Origin: Barnesiella propionica
GTDB lineage: Bacteria > Bacteroidota > Bacteroidia > Bacteroidales > Barnesiellaceae
DNA length: 64,000 nucleotides
Assembly: GCF_025567045.1 (NCBI RefSeq)
Contig: NZ_JAOQJK010000001.1
Span: forward strand, 186,001-250,000
Direction: 5' to 3'
Under the pieces are notes generated by a model. It was not told the DNA's origin. It did not search any database and saw only the letters and a program-made list of their open reading frames with translations. This document shows positions 20,355-29,889 of the stretch, piece after piece; the first letter of the stretch is position 1, and each line of letters begins with the position of its first letter. Made by a program: the position numbers and the translations under genes.

Positions 20355-21647
20355 ATGAAAAAGACTATTTGGATTCTATTTATAAGCGCCGTTTCAGCCC
20401 TCGTACTTTCTTCGTGCGACAGGGAAAAACTGACATATGACGAGCCGGCTCCGGAAGTAAAGACAACAGGACAGCTCAACCTGAAATCCATGAAGGTAAA
20501 TTATCAGGATAATTCCGAAGCAGTACAATCTGCGCCTGCATCAATAAAAAATATTTTAAAAGCTACATCCGCAGTAAGTACATCTTCTTTTATTGTAAAA
20601 GTACTGAACAGCGACAACGTAGAACAAGGGAAATGGATATATAGCGCCATGCCCGAAATCATTACTCTCAAAACAGGCAGTTATAAAATTGCCGTTTACT
20701 CTCAGGAAGAAGTTCAGTCCGAATGGGAGGCACCTTACTACTATGCAGAAAAAGATTTTGTGATCACCGAATCGTCCATCACAAATATAGGAACGCTTCT
20801 CTGTACTTTACACAATATTAAGGTTACTGTTACCTATGATGAAAAACTAAAAGCTCTTCTCGGAGAAGACTGTACAGTAAACATATCTATCGGTAAAGGA
20901 CAACTGAAATTCTCAAAAGAAGAGACACGCGCCGGATATTTTAAGGCTGAAAAAGAAGAAAACGTATTGACAGCCGAATTTTCAGGCACAGTAGACGGCG
21001 AGACTGATGTTCAGTTATATAAAGTTTTTACCAGCGTTAAGGCCGGACAACACAGAATCGTTAAATTCACATTGAAGGATACCGACAACAGCAGCAATCA
21101 GGAAGAAGGCAGTGCCTCCGCCGGAATTACACTCGATGCATCATGCACGATCATCGACAAGAATATAAGCGTGGACGCAGGAGAAGAAATAATTCCGGAC
21201 GATCCCAAACCGGAACCAGAACCGGAACCAGAGCCGGAACCGGATAACGCTCCTTCTATTACCGGAAAAGATTTCGATATAAACAAAGCTCAAAAAACCT
21301 CCGAGCTATCCACCGTAATCGTTCTTGTCAGTTGTCCCGAGGGTGAAACCGTTACAGGAATGACCGTCGATATAAAATCGCCAACCCTGACACCGGAAGA
21401 ATTAATTAATGTAGGACTTAATTCCCATCTCGACCTCGTGAATCCCGGAGAACAAAAACAAGGATTGATAGACCTGGGACTTCCGTGGGGAGACCAGGTA
21501 AAAGGACAGAATAATTTAAAGATGGATATCAGCCAGTTTGTCCCGCTGTTATCTCTTTTAGGACCCGGTACTCATAAATTCGAGATAAAAGTAATTTCCA
21601 GCTCCGGTCAATCTGCAATAAAAACATTAACCCTCGTAACCGAATAA
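20355..21647 (+). CDS. DUF4493 surface lipoprotein with Glu-Pro linker
   Basis: The lipobox (LVLSSC, then DREK) is followed by DUF4493 (GQLNLKSMKVNY; GSYKIAVYSQEE; WEAPYYYAEKDFVI) at residues 35-270. A (EP)n linker at about 285-298 leads to the Ig-like module also found in the genes on either side (PSITGKDFDINK..FEIKVISSSGQSAIKTLTLV). Unlike its neighbours it lacks FN3 and PCMD and stops where those would begin, so it is a shorter member of the same family rather than a broken gene: the stop is clean and 4 bp before the next ATG. The Glu-Pro linker is encoded by an imperfect ccggaa repeat at about 21210-21242. Confidence 0.82.
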   Translation: MKKTIWILFISAVSALVLSSCDREKLTYDEPAPEVKTTGQLNLKSMKVNYQDNSEAVQSAPASIKNILKATSAVSTSSFIVKVLNSDNVEQGKWIYSAMPEIITLKTGSYKIAVYSQEEVQSEWEAPYYYAEKDFVITESSITNIGTLLCTLHNIKVTVTYDEKLKALLGEDCTVNISIGKGQLKFSKEETRAGYFKAEKEENVLTAEFSGTVDGETDVQLYKVFTSVKAGQHRIVKFTLKDTDNSSNQEEGSASAGITLDASCTIIDKNISVDAGEEIIPDDPKPEPEPEPEPEPDNAPSITGKDFDINKAQKTSELSTVIVLVSCPEGETVTGMTVDIKSPTLTPEELINVGLNSHLDLVNPGEQKQGLIDLGLPWGDQVKGQNNLKMDISQFVPLLSLLGPGTHKFEIKVISSSGQSAIKTLTLVTE

Positions 21648-21651
21648 AACA

Positions 21652-23775
21652 ATGAAAAGAAATATAAAAAACATTCTTGCCTTCGGATTACTATCAATGG
21701 GATTATTTACCTCCTGTACGCAGGAAAATAAATGGTTGTCCGGAGAAGGAAAACTAAACCTGAAAGTCAAAGTCACCGGAGACGTGAATATCATAAACCG
21801 GTCAAGAGCAAAAGCAGTTTCTACCATCGAAGACAGCTGCAAAATATACATCCGGAACGAAAAAGGACTCGTCCGTAAATATGTAGGCATCAACAATATT
21901 CCCGCCGAATTATGGCTGGTTACCGGAGATTACCGGGTAGAGGTCATTGCGGGAGACTCCGTAAGCGCTGCATTCAATACACCATATTACAAAGGTAGCT
22001 CTCCATTCACCATTACTCCGAATGAGGTAGCGCAAACATCGGTTACCTGCAAAATAGCCAATACGCTGGCCGAAGTTATTTTCGCTCCCAGCGTAAATAA
22101 CGTGTTGAAAGATTATCACGTAACCGTATTCACAAGTTCGGGCAGCCTTACGTTCGACTCGACGACTGCCGATTTGATTGGTTATTATATGCTCAACGGT
22201 AATGAAACAGACCTGGGATGGAGTCTCGAAGGCATAAAAGGCGACGGGACCCCTTACACACAGGCCGGAATGATCAAAAATGTAAAAGCTACCACAAAAT
22301 ACAAAATGACATTCAACTACTCCGAAGAAGATTATCACGACGGAGGAGCTATTCTGGATATTCAGGTAGATGAAACAACCCTGGATATAACCGACGAAAT
22401 AGTCATCGCAAAAAGACCTGAAATATCGGGTAACGGGTTTAATATAGCATCTCCCGTTTATTGTGAAGTAGGTATAGGTAGTGCCGTATCGGTCTGGATC
22501 AATGCATCGTCCGAATTGAAAAATCTGGTACTATCCTGCGATAAGTTTACTTCGCTGGGACTTCCGGTCAATGAATTTGATTTCATCACCATGACACCGG
22601 ACGCATACAACACCGTATCATCTTTAGGAATAAGTCTTAAACGTGCATATAATGAAGAAACAGATCAAGACAATGCCAAAGTAATTTTAAGCGAACCATT
22701 TATCCAGAGCCTGCCGGAAGGACAATATTCTGTCCGGATTTCAGCGACCGATTCCAACAATAAGAATCAGACGGCCACGCTTAATATTACTATTTCGGAT
22801 GCAACAGTAATGACCAACCCCGTAGTTTCGCATGAAGTATGGGCTACCCGTGCTACATTAAGGGGCAGCAAACTGAAAGAGACGGACAAACCTCTCCAAT
22901 TCAACTATCGTATCGTGGGTGAAACTAACTGGACAACCGTCGATGGAATATTAGGGCCGAATGGTGAATTTACGGCGAACATCACAGGATTGATACCGGG
23001 TAAAGAATACGAGTATCAGGCTAAAGCCGGAGATGTAATTTCATCCGTTACACAAACATTCAAAACAGATGCCGCACCTCAATTACCGAACAACAGTTTC
23101 GAGAACTGGAGTAAAGGGGATAAAGACGTAGCTCTCATATACGGGACAGGAGAAAGCATGTTCTGGGACAGCGGTAACCACGGTTCCATAACAATGGGCG
23201 TAAACGTAACGGAATATGACGATACGACTTTCCATAGCGGAAGATACTCTGTCCGGCTTAAATCCCAGTTTGTAGGTATTTCCGCTTCAATCGGAAAATT
23301 TGCAGCAGGGAATCTGTTCTCCGGAAAATTCGCAGGAATGAGCGGAATGGACGGAAATCTCGATTTCGGTCGGAAATTCACAGCCCGCCCAGCCAAATTG
23401 AAAGGCTACTTCCGCTATAACGCCGGTATCGTGGATAAAGCGAATATCAGTAAAGTACCCGATATGCCTAACGGTAGTACAGATATAGGACAAATATTTA
23501 TCGCGCTGGGTGACTGGGATGCTCCGGTAGCTATTTCTACGGCAGGGCCCAAATTATTTGATAAAAACGACAGCCATATTATTGCTTACGGAGAATTGCT
23601 CCAAACCACAAATACGCCGTGGACAGAATTTACCATTACTCTGGATTACCGTTCTTTGGAACGCATACCCAAATATATTATAGTAGTAGCTTCGGCAAGC
23701 AAGAACGGTGATTATTTCGTAGGCAGCACCAAAAGCACCATGTGGCTGGATGACTTAGAATTAATTTATGAATAA
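21652..23775 (+). CDS. Multidomain surface lipoprotein: DUF4493 + Ig-like + FN3 + PCMD
   Basis: This 707-residue paralogue of the first gene in the run has a lipobox LFTSC followed by TQENK. DUF4493 covers about residues 30-255 (GKLNLKVKVTGD; GDYRVEVIAGDS; FNTPYYKGSSPFTI). The Ig-like module is at about 258-380. The FN3-like domain (FTANITGLIPGKEYEYQAKAG) precedes PCMD from NSFENWSKG (about residue 480) to TMWLDDLELIYE. The PCMD domain is closely similar to that of the last gene of the run (both share LFDKNDSHIIAY and KYIIVVASASK). Its stop overlaps the start of the next gene by 8 bp, indicating translational coupling with the barrel protein. Confidence 0.86.
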   Translation: MKRNIKNILAFGLLSMGLFTSCTQENKWLSGEGKLNLKVKVTGDVNIINRSRAKAVSTIEDSCKIYIRNEKGLVRKYVGINNIPAELWLVTGDYRVEVIAGDSVSAAFNTPYYKGSSPFTITPNEVAQTSVTCKIANTLAEVIFAPSVNNVLKDYHVTVFTSSGSLTFDSTTADLIGYYMLNGNETDLGWSLEGIKGDGTPYTQAGMIKNVKATTKYKMTFNYSEEDYHDGGAILDIQVDETTLDITDEIVIAKRPEISGNGFNIASPVYCEVGIGSAVSVWINASSELKNLVLSCDKFTSLGLPVNEFDFITMTPDAYNTVSSLGISLKRAYNEETDQDNAKVILSEPFIQSLPEGQYSVRISATDSNNKNQTATLNITISDATVMTNPVVSHEVWATRATLRGSKLKETDKPLQFNYRIVGETNWTTVDGILGPNGEFTANITGLIPGKEYEYQAKAGDVISSVTQTFKTDAAPQLPNNSFENWSKGDKDVALIYGTGESMFWDSGNHGSITMGVNVTEYDDTTFHSGRYSVRLKSQFVGISASIGKFAAGNLFSGKFAGMSGMDGNLDFGRKFTARPAKLKGYFRYNAGIVDKANISKVPDMPNGSTDIGQIFIALGDWDAPVAISTAGPKLFDKNDSHIIAYGELLQTTNTPWTEFTITLDYRSLERIPKYIIVVASASKNGDYFVGSTKSTMWLDDLELIYE

Positions 23776-24502
23776 CAAACAAAAGATAATCCTTATCCTT
23801 TCGTTGGTCATGGGCGTGATATGCGCTCATGCCCAGCGATTTGACAGAGGAATAGAACAACATACGTTCGTTCCCAAAGGCCAATGGACATTGGGCAGCT
23901 CCATTTCCTATTCAGAATATTCTTTCGATAACTACAAATTTCTGATTATCGAAGGCATTAACGGAAGCGGATATTCTTTTAAAATAAGCCCTGTATTATG
24001 CTACACATTTAAGGATAACATGGCTGCCGGAGGACGTTTCAGATACAATCGCTCACTGAACCGCATTAACAGTGCCGATGTAAAAATAGACGATGATCTC
24101 AATTTCAATGTAGACAATTTGTATGTACTGAGCCATAGTTATTCCGGAATAGCGATTCTGCGAAATTATATCAGCTTAGGCTCCAGTACACGTTTCGGAT
24201 TATATAACGAAATACAGCTCACATTAGGAGGAGGCCAATCTAAACTGGTCAATGGAAAGGGCGATTCTCTTACAGGTACTTTCGAAACATCATTCGACGC
24301 CCAGATAGGTATGTCTCCGGGGCTTATAGCGTTCATCAACAACTTCACGGCTGTCGAAGTAAGCGTAGGTGTACTAGGATTCAATTACAGTAAAGTGCGC
24401 CAGGTAACCGACCAAGTACAGTTTGGGGAACGGAATTCGAGTTCGGCAAATTTCAGGATCAATCTATTTTCTATCGGCTTAGGCATCGCATTTTATCTAT
24501 AA
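23768..24502 (+). CDS. Outer-membrane beta-barrel protein of the DUF4493/PCMD operon
   Basis: The signal peptide (MNNKQKIILILSLVMGVICAHA) precedes a conserved RFDRGIEQHTFVPKGQW segment. About 200 residues of alternating beta-strands follow, ending in FRINLFSIGLGIAFYL, a typical terminal barrel strand. The gene overlaps the previous lipoprotein gene by 8 bp and is followed by a paralogue 13 bp downstream. The family is not one I can name. Pairing with surface lipoproteins suggests an outer-membrane anchor or conduit for them, which is inference. Confidence 0.75.
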   Translation: MNNKQKIILILSLVMGVICAHAQRFDRGIEQHTFVPKGQWTLGSSISYSEYSFDNYKFLIIEGINGSGYSFKISPVLCYTFKDNMAAGGRFRYNRSLNRINSADVKIDDDLNFNVDNLYVLSHSYSGIAILRNYISLGSSTRFGLYNEIQLTLGGGQSKLVNGKGDSLTGTFETSFDAQIGMSPGLIAFINNFTAVEVSVGVLGFNYSKVRQVTDQVQFGERNSSSANFRINLFSIGLGIAFYL

Positions 24503-24515
24503 TACTTTTTCGGTT

Positions 24516-25373
24516 TTGGTAAAAACGATATTTAAAATATTTCTTTCGATATTCTTATGCCTGACATTTTCCGGCATACCTGCAACATGGGCCAATACTC
24601 CGGTAACGATTCCGGAAAAAATATCCGTATCCATATCCGAAAACGATTCCCTCAGTACCGATACCTATTCTCAGACTCTCATTATCTCGGAACCGCCTCA
24701 GGGACGCTTCAACAGAGGTATCTTCAATTATCTTTTCATCCCTAAAAAACAATGGTTCATCGGATTGAGTGCCTCATTAGGCCAATTCAACAGCAAGGAC
24801 AGCCAATTGCTCATCTTTTTCAAAGAATTCGACTGTCATGGTTATTCCATGAGCATAAACCCTTTCATCGCTTATTGTTTCAAGAATAATAACTGTCTGG
24901 GAGTAAAGTTCGGCATAGGACGTTCACAAGGGGTACTGGACAATATCACCATGGATTTGGGAGAAGACCTCAACTTCACGATAAAAGATATGTTGCTGGA
25001 ATCGGAAAGTTTATCTACGGTATTTTTCCACAGGGGATATGTGGGGCTGAGTACGAACAAGAGATTTGCTCTTTTCAACGAAACGTTCCTTTCGATCAAC
25101 AGCGGTACAAGCCGTTTCAAGAGAGGTAGCGAAGAAAGTCTGAACGATGCAAAAACCACCTTCTCCGAAATCCAGCTGGGATTAAACCCGGGATTCTGCG
25201 TATTCATTATGAACAACATCAGCACCGAAGTCTCTTTCGGAGTACTGGGATTGAAATACCGTAAAGAAAAACAACAGGATAATAACGGTGAGACAGGATC
25301 TTACCATACCAACGGAGCTAATTTCAAAATCAATATTTTCAATATCAGTTTTGGTATGACCATTCATATATAG
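24516..25373 (+). CDS. Paralogous outer-membrane beta-barrel protein with TTG start
   Basis: This is a clear paralogue of the preceding gene. It shares RGIFNYLFIPKKQWF, GYSMSINPFIAYCF, DLGEDLNFTIKDM, RFALFNETFL, QLGLNPGF, TEVSFGVLGLKYRK and the terminal strand FKINIFNISFGMTIHI. It has an extra 40-residue acidic/serine-rich segment after the signal peptide (IFKIFLSIFLCLTFSGIPATWA). The start appears to be TTG at 24516; no in-frame ATG precedes the signal peptide, and the next Met is about 110 residues in. The downstream lipoprotein gene begins 2 bp after its stop. Confidence 0.75.
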   Translation: MVKTIFKIFLSIFLCLTFSGIPATWANTPVTIPEKISVSISENDSLSTDTYSQTLIISEPPQGRFNRGIFNYLFIPKKQWFIGLSASLGQFNSKDSQLLIFFKEFDCHGYSMSINPFIAYCFKNNNCLGVKFGIGRSQGVLDNITMDLGEDLNFTIKDMLLESESLSTVFFHRGYVGLSTNKRFALFNETFLSINSGTSRFKRGSEESLNDAKTTFSEIQLGLNPGFCVFIMNNISTEVSFGVLGLKYRKEKQQDNNGETGSYHTNGANFKINIFNISFGMTIHI

Positions 25374-25375
25374 AC

Positions 25376-26965
25376 ATGAACATGATAACTAAAAACAACT
25401 ACACAGCGTTATTCTTTATGTGGATACCGATTCTATTAATCGGATTTACTTCCTGTCTGGAAAACGATATTCCTTATCCGCGAATCAAAGCGCAAATATT
25501 GAAATTAGAAGCTAAAGGGCAAATCTCCCCGGCCGTTATCGACAATGAAGCCGGTATGGTAATACTCACCCTTTCCGATACGGTAGATTTGCGCCATGTT
25601 ACCATAACATCTGCCGAAATCACCGAAGAAGCCCGCGCTTCATTCCGGCTGGACTCCGTACTGAATCTTTCAAAACCGTTGAAAGTAATACTCTCCATAT
25701 ATCAGGACTATCCCTGGACCATCATTGCCAAACAATCTATTGAACGCGCATTCGAAGTAGAAGGACAAATAGGAGAATCTATTATAGATGAAGATAACCA
25801 TAAAGCAATCGCTTTCGTAGGAAAAGACGCCAATTTAAAACAAATAAAAATAAAAAAACTGATTTTAGGTCCATCGTCCATTACGACGATACGCCCGGCT
25901 ATTGAAATGCTGCAGGATTTCACAAACAAGAAAACCGTAGTTGTCACCTACAGGGACATCATGGAAACCTGGGACTTGCTGGTGGTACGTTCTTCCAGCG
26001 ACGTATCAACAAACCGGGTAGATGCATGGACACATGTAGCATGGCTGTCGGGCACAGGATTGGAAGGTGCCGATAACGGATTTGAATATAAAGAAAGCGG
26101 CGAATCGGAATGGAACAAAGTTCCTCCCGCATGGATGATCGAAACCGGAAGCAGTTTTAAAGCACGCCTGATAAATCTGAAAGAAAAAACCACGTATGTA
26201 TGCAGAGCATTCTCAAACGGACAATACGGAAATGAAATAAGCTTCACAACCGAAGCTGCGGCTCTTCTTACGGATGGCAGTTTCGACAACTGGCATAAAG
26301 CCGGGAAATCATGGAATCCCTGGATCGAAGGAGCTACTTCCTTTTGGGATACCGGTAATGACGGAGCCGCTACTTTAGGGGAGAGCAATACTACTCCCTC
26401 CGACGATATCTGGAATGGAAAAAGCACAGGAAAAGCAGCCAGCCTGGCAACAAAATTCGTAGGAATAGGTTCCATCGGAAAATTAGCCGCCGGAAATATG
26501 TTTATCGGCGAATTCGTAGGAGTGGATGGAACTAACGGTATTCTGGCGTTAGGACGCCCGTTCACCCATTGTCCCACCCGGATGAAAGGTCATTTCAAAT
26601 ATACAACCAAACCTATCAATTACGCCTCATCCGAATTTACGTCACTTAAAGGACATCCCGATACATGCAGCATATACATCGCCCTGGGAGACTGGGATAA
26701 ACCGGTAGAAATACGCACGAAGCCTTCGAATCAGAAATTATTCGATAAAAACGATTCGCACATCATAGCTTATGCCGAAATGAACTGCGGAGAAAACGTC
26801 AGCACCTATCAGGACTTTACACTGGAGCTGGATTACAGAACTACTTCCCGTAAACCCAAGTACATTATTATCGTAGCCTCGGCAAGCAAATACGGAGATT
26901 ACTTTACAGGAGGCTCGGGTAGCGAACTTATCATAGACGAATTCAGTCTTGAATACGATTATTAA
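25376..26965 (+). CDS. PCMD-domain surface lipoprotein (last gene of operon)
   Basis: The lipobox is LIGFTSC followed by LENDI (acidic, surface type). Residues 35-205 contain two Ig-like modules resembling those of the 15581 gene (KAQILKLEAKGQISPAV; AFEVEGQIGESIID). An FN3-like domain covers about 215-295 (ARLINLKEKTTYVCRAFSNG). PCMD begins at GSFDNWHKAG (about 302) and ends SELIIDEFSLEYDY. It lacks DUF4493. It shares long identical stretches with the PCMD domain of the 21652 gene (LFDKNDSHIIAYAE; IALGDWDKPVEI). It is followed by a strong terminator that ends the operon. Confidence 0.86.
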   Translation: MNMITKNNYTALFFMWIPILLIGFTSCLENDIPYPRIKAQILKLEAKGQISPAVIDNEAGMVILTLSDTVDLRHVTITSAEITEEARASFRLDSVLNLSKPLKVILSIYQDYPWTIIAKQSIERAFEVEGQIGESIIDEDNHKAIAFVGKDANLKQIKIKKLILGPSSITTIRPAIEMLQDFTNKKTVVVTYRDIMETWDLLVVRSSSDVSTNRVDAWTHVAWLSGTGLEGADNGFEYKESGESEWNKVPPAWMIETGSSFKARLINLKEKTTYVCRAFSNGQYGNEISFTTEAAALLTDGSFDNWHKAGKSWNPWIEGATSFWDTGNDGAATLGESNTTPSDDIWNGKSTGKAASLATKFVGIGSIGKLAAGNMFIGEFVGVDGTNGILALGRPFTHCPTRMKGHFKYTTKPINYASSEFTSLKGHPDTCSIYIALGDWDKPVEIRTKPSNQKLFDKNDSHIIAYAEMNCGENVSTYQDFTLELDYRTTSRKPKYIIIVASASKYGDYFTGGSGSELIIDEFSLEYDY

Positions 26966-26980
26966 AATAATTATCATAAA

Positions 26981-27020
26981 TACACAGGGCGGAGACTTTA
27001 TAAAATCTCCGCCCTGTGTA
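26981..27020. terminator. Bidirectional terminator
   Basis: TACACAGGGCGGAGA (26981-26995) / TCTCCGCCCTGTGTA (27006-27020) is a perfect 15-bp stem followed by TTTTATA. It lies between the PCMD operon and the converging dTDP-sugar operon. Confidence 0.92.
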
Positions 27021-27044
27021 TTTTATATCCTGATTGATTTATAT

Positions 27045-28166
27045 TCAGAACCGGTTAATAATCCCGCTTATTTCCCGGACAGATTCCAAAGAAAGGTTAC
27101 CTGCCATAGGAAGGCTTAATTCCTCTCGTGATAATCTTTCCGCCACAGGAAAAGATAATAAGTTATATTCACGGTAGCATTGCTGCTGGTGCGGAGGAAT
27201 AGGATAATGAATCAAAGTCCCTACCCCTTGAGTTGTTAAATATTCTTGTAATTCGTCCCGCCTGCGACAACGCAAAGCGTAAACATGGAATATATGTTCG
27301 CCCGGACTACCCGGTTCGGGAGTCATCACACCAGGGTGATCTATACACTTATTATATTCTGCGGCAACTACGGCTCTATGTCTGTTCTCTTCATCGAGAT
27401 ATTTCAGCTTTACCGACAAAAAAGCAGCTTGTATTTCATCCATCCGGCTATTCAAACCCCGATATATATTCACATATTTTTTGGCCGATCCATAAAAAGC
27501 CAATGTCCGTACCACATCTGCCAGTTCTTTATCGTCCGTAGTAACAGCCCCGGCATCACCCAGAGCCCCCAGGTTTTTTCCGGGATAAAAACTGTTTCCG
27601 GCAGCGTCTCCCAAAGCTCCGGTCCGGAACTTTCCGGAAATACCCGGAACGGAAGATACGGCTCCCATAGCCTGGGCATTATCTTCTATGATCTTGAGCC
27701 CATAACGGGCAGCCAGTTCTTTCAACTCGCCGCTCCAGCAGGCCCTGCCATATAAATGAACCGTCATAACAGCTTTTGTACGAGAAGTAATAGCACGTTC
27801 TATAAGAGACATGTTCAGATTGAATGTACTCTCCGACGGTTCTACGAATACAGGAACAAGACCGTTGTCCGTTACCGCCAGCACCGAGGCAATATATGTA
27901 TTGGCTGGAACTATCACCTCATCCCCGGGAGCCATGCTCCCCAACTCTATATAAGCCTTAAGAATAAGGCGTAATGCATCCAGGCCGTTTCCCACCGCTA
28001 CCGCATAATCACAGGATAAATAACGGCACAGCTCCGCCTCAAAACGAGCGACACGCTCACCTAACAGATAACGGCCGGATTCTATTACTTCCGAAGCTGC
28101 CTGTTTAAGTTCTTCGAAATAAGGAGTATTTGTTTCCTGTAAGCTCAGAAATGGATATTTCATCAT
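27045..28166 (-). CDS. fdtB: DegT/DnrJ/EryC1-family sugar aminotransferase, FdtB-like
   Basis: This PLP-dependent aminotransferase of 373 residues probably converts a dTDP-3-keto-6-deoxyhexose to dTDP-3-amino-3,6-dideoxyhexose. Motifs are GNGLDALRL (60-68), [14 protein letters not shown] (85-98), the PLP-stacking EDNAQAMGA with Asp162, and the Schiff-base lysine Lys197 in [15 protein letters not shown]. The C-terminal [10 protein letters not shown] is typical of the family. Its ATG overlaps the stop of the preceding cupin gene (ATGA). The assignment as FdtB rather than QdtB or another 3-aminotransferase rests on context only (rfbB, rfbA and FdtA-like genes). Confidence 0.85.
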   Translation of the reverse strand: MMKYPFLSLQETNTPYFEELKQAASEVIESGRYLLGERVARFEAELCRYLSCDYAVAVGNGLDALRLILKAYIELGSMAPGDEVIVPANTYIASVLAVTDNGLVPVFVEPSESTFNLNMSLIERAITSRTKAVMTVHLYGRACWSGELKELAARYGLKIIEDNAQAMGAVSSVPGISGKFRTGALGDAAGNSFYPGKNLGALGDAGAVTTDDKELADVVRTLAFYGSAKKYVNIYRGLNSRMDEIQAAFLSVKLKYLDEENRHRAVVAAEYNKCIDHPGVMTPEPGSPGEHIFHVYALRCRRRDELQEYLTTQGVGTLIHYPIPPHQQQCYREYNLLSFPVAERLSREELSLPMAGNLSLESVREISGIINRF

Positions 28167-28585
28167 TTATTTCTCATTTTCAAAAAATCCTCGTAATCAC
28201 GAATATAATCCGCTTCATCATAAAAACCGGAAGCTAATACCAAAGTTACGGCACCGGAAGAAAAATTATTCAGTTCACTCCATATACCGGGTTTTACCCA
28301 CAACCCGTAATAAGGCCTGTTAAGCGTTACCGTCTTGCGGTCAACGCCGTCATCTATTACGACGTCAAAACTTCCGCTTACCGCTATAATGAACTGATGC
28401 AACTCATAATGAGAATGTCCTCCCCTCTCTTCACCGCCCGGTACATCATAAAGATAAAAAACTCTTTTCACCTCGAACGGCAAGGTTATATTATTTTCAA
28501 CAACGGTAATGCTTCCGTTGGGATGTGTATGTTTATCCAAAGTAATTACGGGACAATCTTCTACCGTTACTTTCCTTTCCTGCAT
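28163..28585 (-). CDS. fdtA: dTDP-4-keto-6-deoxyhexose 3,4-ketoisomerase, FdtA/WxcM-like cupin (copy 2)
   Basis: This cupin enzyme moves the keto group of dTDP-4-keto-6-deoxyglucose from C4 to C3. Starting at 28585 ([11 protein letters not shown]) gives 140 residues and a 1-bp gap after the upstream stop. An ATG at 28615 would overlap the upstream gene by 29 bp. The active-site motif is [12 protein letters not shown], which retains both histidines of the RGxHAH motif known from FdtA. Further motifs are [22 protein letters not shown] and [18 protein letters not shown]. It is coupled to the aminotransferase gene by a 4-bp overlap. FdtA and QdtA specificity cannot be separated by eye. Confidence 0.85.
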   Translation of the reverse strand: MQERKVTVEDCPVITLDKHTHPNGSITVVENNITLPFEVKRVFYLYDVPGGEERGGHSHYELHQFIIAVSGSFDVVIDDGVDRKTVTLNRPYYGLWVKPGIWSELNNFSSGAVTLVLASGFYDEADYIRDYEDFLKMRNK

Positions 28586-28586
28586 A

Positions 28587-28991
28587 TTATAAAACCGATT
28601 TACGATAAGTTTCAAAATCTTCTATATAATCCTCCGCATCATAGAATGTCGATGAAAGTACAAGAGCTAAAGAATTGGTCGAAAAATTATCTATCTTTCT
28701 CCATATCATAGGAGGGACATAAATTCCATAATAAGAACGGGACATATGAAAACGTTTTTCTTCCTTGCCGTCGTTCAGAACCACATCGAAACTACCGGAG
28801 AGCGCAACGATAAACTCTCGTTGTTCCTTAAAAGCATGCCCGTTCCTGTATTTTCCCCCGGGAACATCGTATATCCAGTAGGTACGCACAATATCGAAAG
28901 GGATATGGTGCGAACTCTCTATAAAGGACAGATTCCCCCGTCGGTCCTCTATTTTAGGCAGTTCAATTATCCGAGCATCACTCAATTTCAT
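28587..28991 (-). CDS. FdtA/WxcM-like cupin (copy 1), second active-site His replaced
   Basis: This 134-residue paralogue of the next gene shares the same layout ([64 protein letters not shown]). Where the catalytic RGxHAH is expected it has [12 protein letters not shown], so the first histidine is kept and the second is Phe. It may be an isomerase with altered chemistry, a partner subunit for the intact copy, or an inactive relic. It overlaps rfbA by 14 bp at its start. Its position within a tight operon argues that it is expressed. Confidence 0.82.
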   Translation of the reverse strand: MKLSDARIIELPKIEDRRGNLSFIESSHHIPFDIVRTYWIYDVPGGKYRNGHAFKEQREFIVALSGSFDVVLNDGKEEKRFHMSRSYYGIYVPPMIWRKIDNFSTNSLALVLSSTFYDAEDYIEDFETYRKSVL

Positions 28992-29859
28992 GATTCGCCA
29001 ATTTTATAAGATACTGTCCGTACTGGTTCTTCTCCATAAGCTGAGCCTGTTCCAGCAGCTCTTCCCGGGTAATCCAGCCCATCCGGTAAGCGATTTCCTC
29101 CAACGACGCAACTTTAAGCCCTTGCCTGTGCTCTATTGTTTCGATAAAATTAGAAGCCTCATACAGCGATTCATGTGTCCCTGTGTCGAGCCACGCGAAA
29201 CCTCGTCCCATCAATTGTACCTGGAGAGACTCTTCTTGCAGAAACGTTTGATTGACCGACGTTATTTCCAATTCTCCCCGGGCCGAAGGTTTCACCCGGC
29301 GGGCTGTTTCGATAACCCGGTTCGGATAAAAATAAAGACCTACTACTGCGTAATTGGAACGGGGATGTTCTGGTTTTTCCTCTATGCTCAAGGCCTGATT
29401 AGATGCATCGAACTCCACTACGCCATACCGTTCGGGATCATTCACCCTATAGCCGAAAATAGTCGCTTTTCCCTTCTCGGCATCCGCTACGGCACGGCGC
29501 AGCATCTGGGAAAATCCCTGACCGTAAAATATATTATCGCCCAGCACCAGACATACAGTATCTTCTCCGATGAAATCCTCCCCGATCAGAAAAGCCTGAG
29601 CCAATCCGTCAGGAGAAGGCTGTTCGGCATATTCAAAACGAACTCCGAACTGTGAACCGTCTCCAAGCAAGCGGCGGAAACCGGGCAAATCGACCGGCGT
29701 ACTGATAACGAGGATGTCGCGTATCCCCGCCAGCATAAGCACCGAAACCGGATAATAAATCATAGGTTTGTCATACACCGGCAGCATTTGTTTCGAAATA
29801 CCACGTGTAATAGGATACAAACGAGTACCGGCCCCCCCGGCTAATACAATACCTTTCAT
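28978..29859 (-). CDS. rfbA: Glucose-1-phosphate thymidylyltransferase
   Basis: RfbA makes dTDP-glucose from dTTP and glucose-1-phosphate, the first step of dTDP-deoxysugar synthesis. The nucleotide-binding motif [20 protein letters not shown] is at residues 8-27. Further motifs are [18 protein letters not shown], the substrate-binding [20 protein letters not shown], and the late [10 protein letters not shown] and [12 protein letters not shown]. Length 293 is standard. It follows rfbB by 30 bp and overlaps the first cupin gene by 14 bp, so the five genes are one operon. Confidence 0.96.
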   Translation of the reverse strand: MKGIVLAGGAGTRLYPITRGISKQMLPVYDKPMIYYPVSVLMLAGIRDILVISTPVDLPGFRRLLGDGSQFGVRFEYAEQPSPDGLAQAFLIGEDFIGEDTVCLVLGDNIFYGQGFSQMLRRAVADAEKGKATIFGYRVNDPERYGVVEFDASNQALSIEEKPEHPRSNYAVVGLYFYPNRVIETARRVKPSARGELEITSVNQTFLQEESLQVQLMGRGFAWLDTGTHESLYEASNFIETIEHRQGLKVASLEEIAYRMGWITREELLEQAQLMEKNQYGQYLIKLANHEIE

Positions 29860-29889
29860 TTTATAGTTTTCTATATCGGTAACAAACGT

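Noticed and set aside
21210..21242. ccggaa tandem repeat as a phase-variable microsatellite
   Set aside because: It is a hexanucleotide-type imperfect repeat encoding an in-frame Glu-Pro linker; slippage would keep the frame.
17797..26965. Polysaccharide utilisation locus (SusC/SusD type)
   Set aside because: The barrels are only 244-285 residues with no TonB-box or plug domain, and no SusD-like lipoprotein is present.
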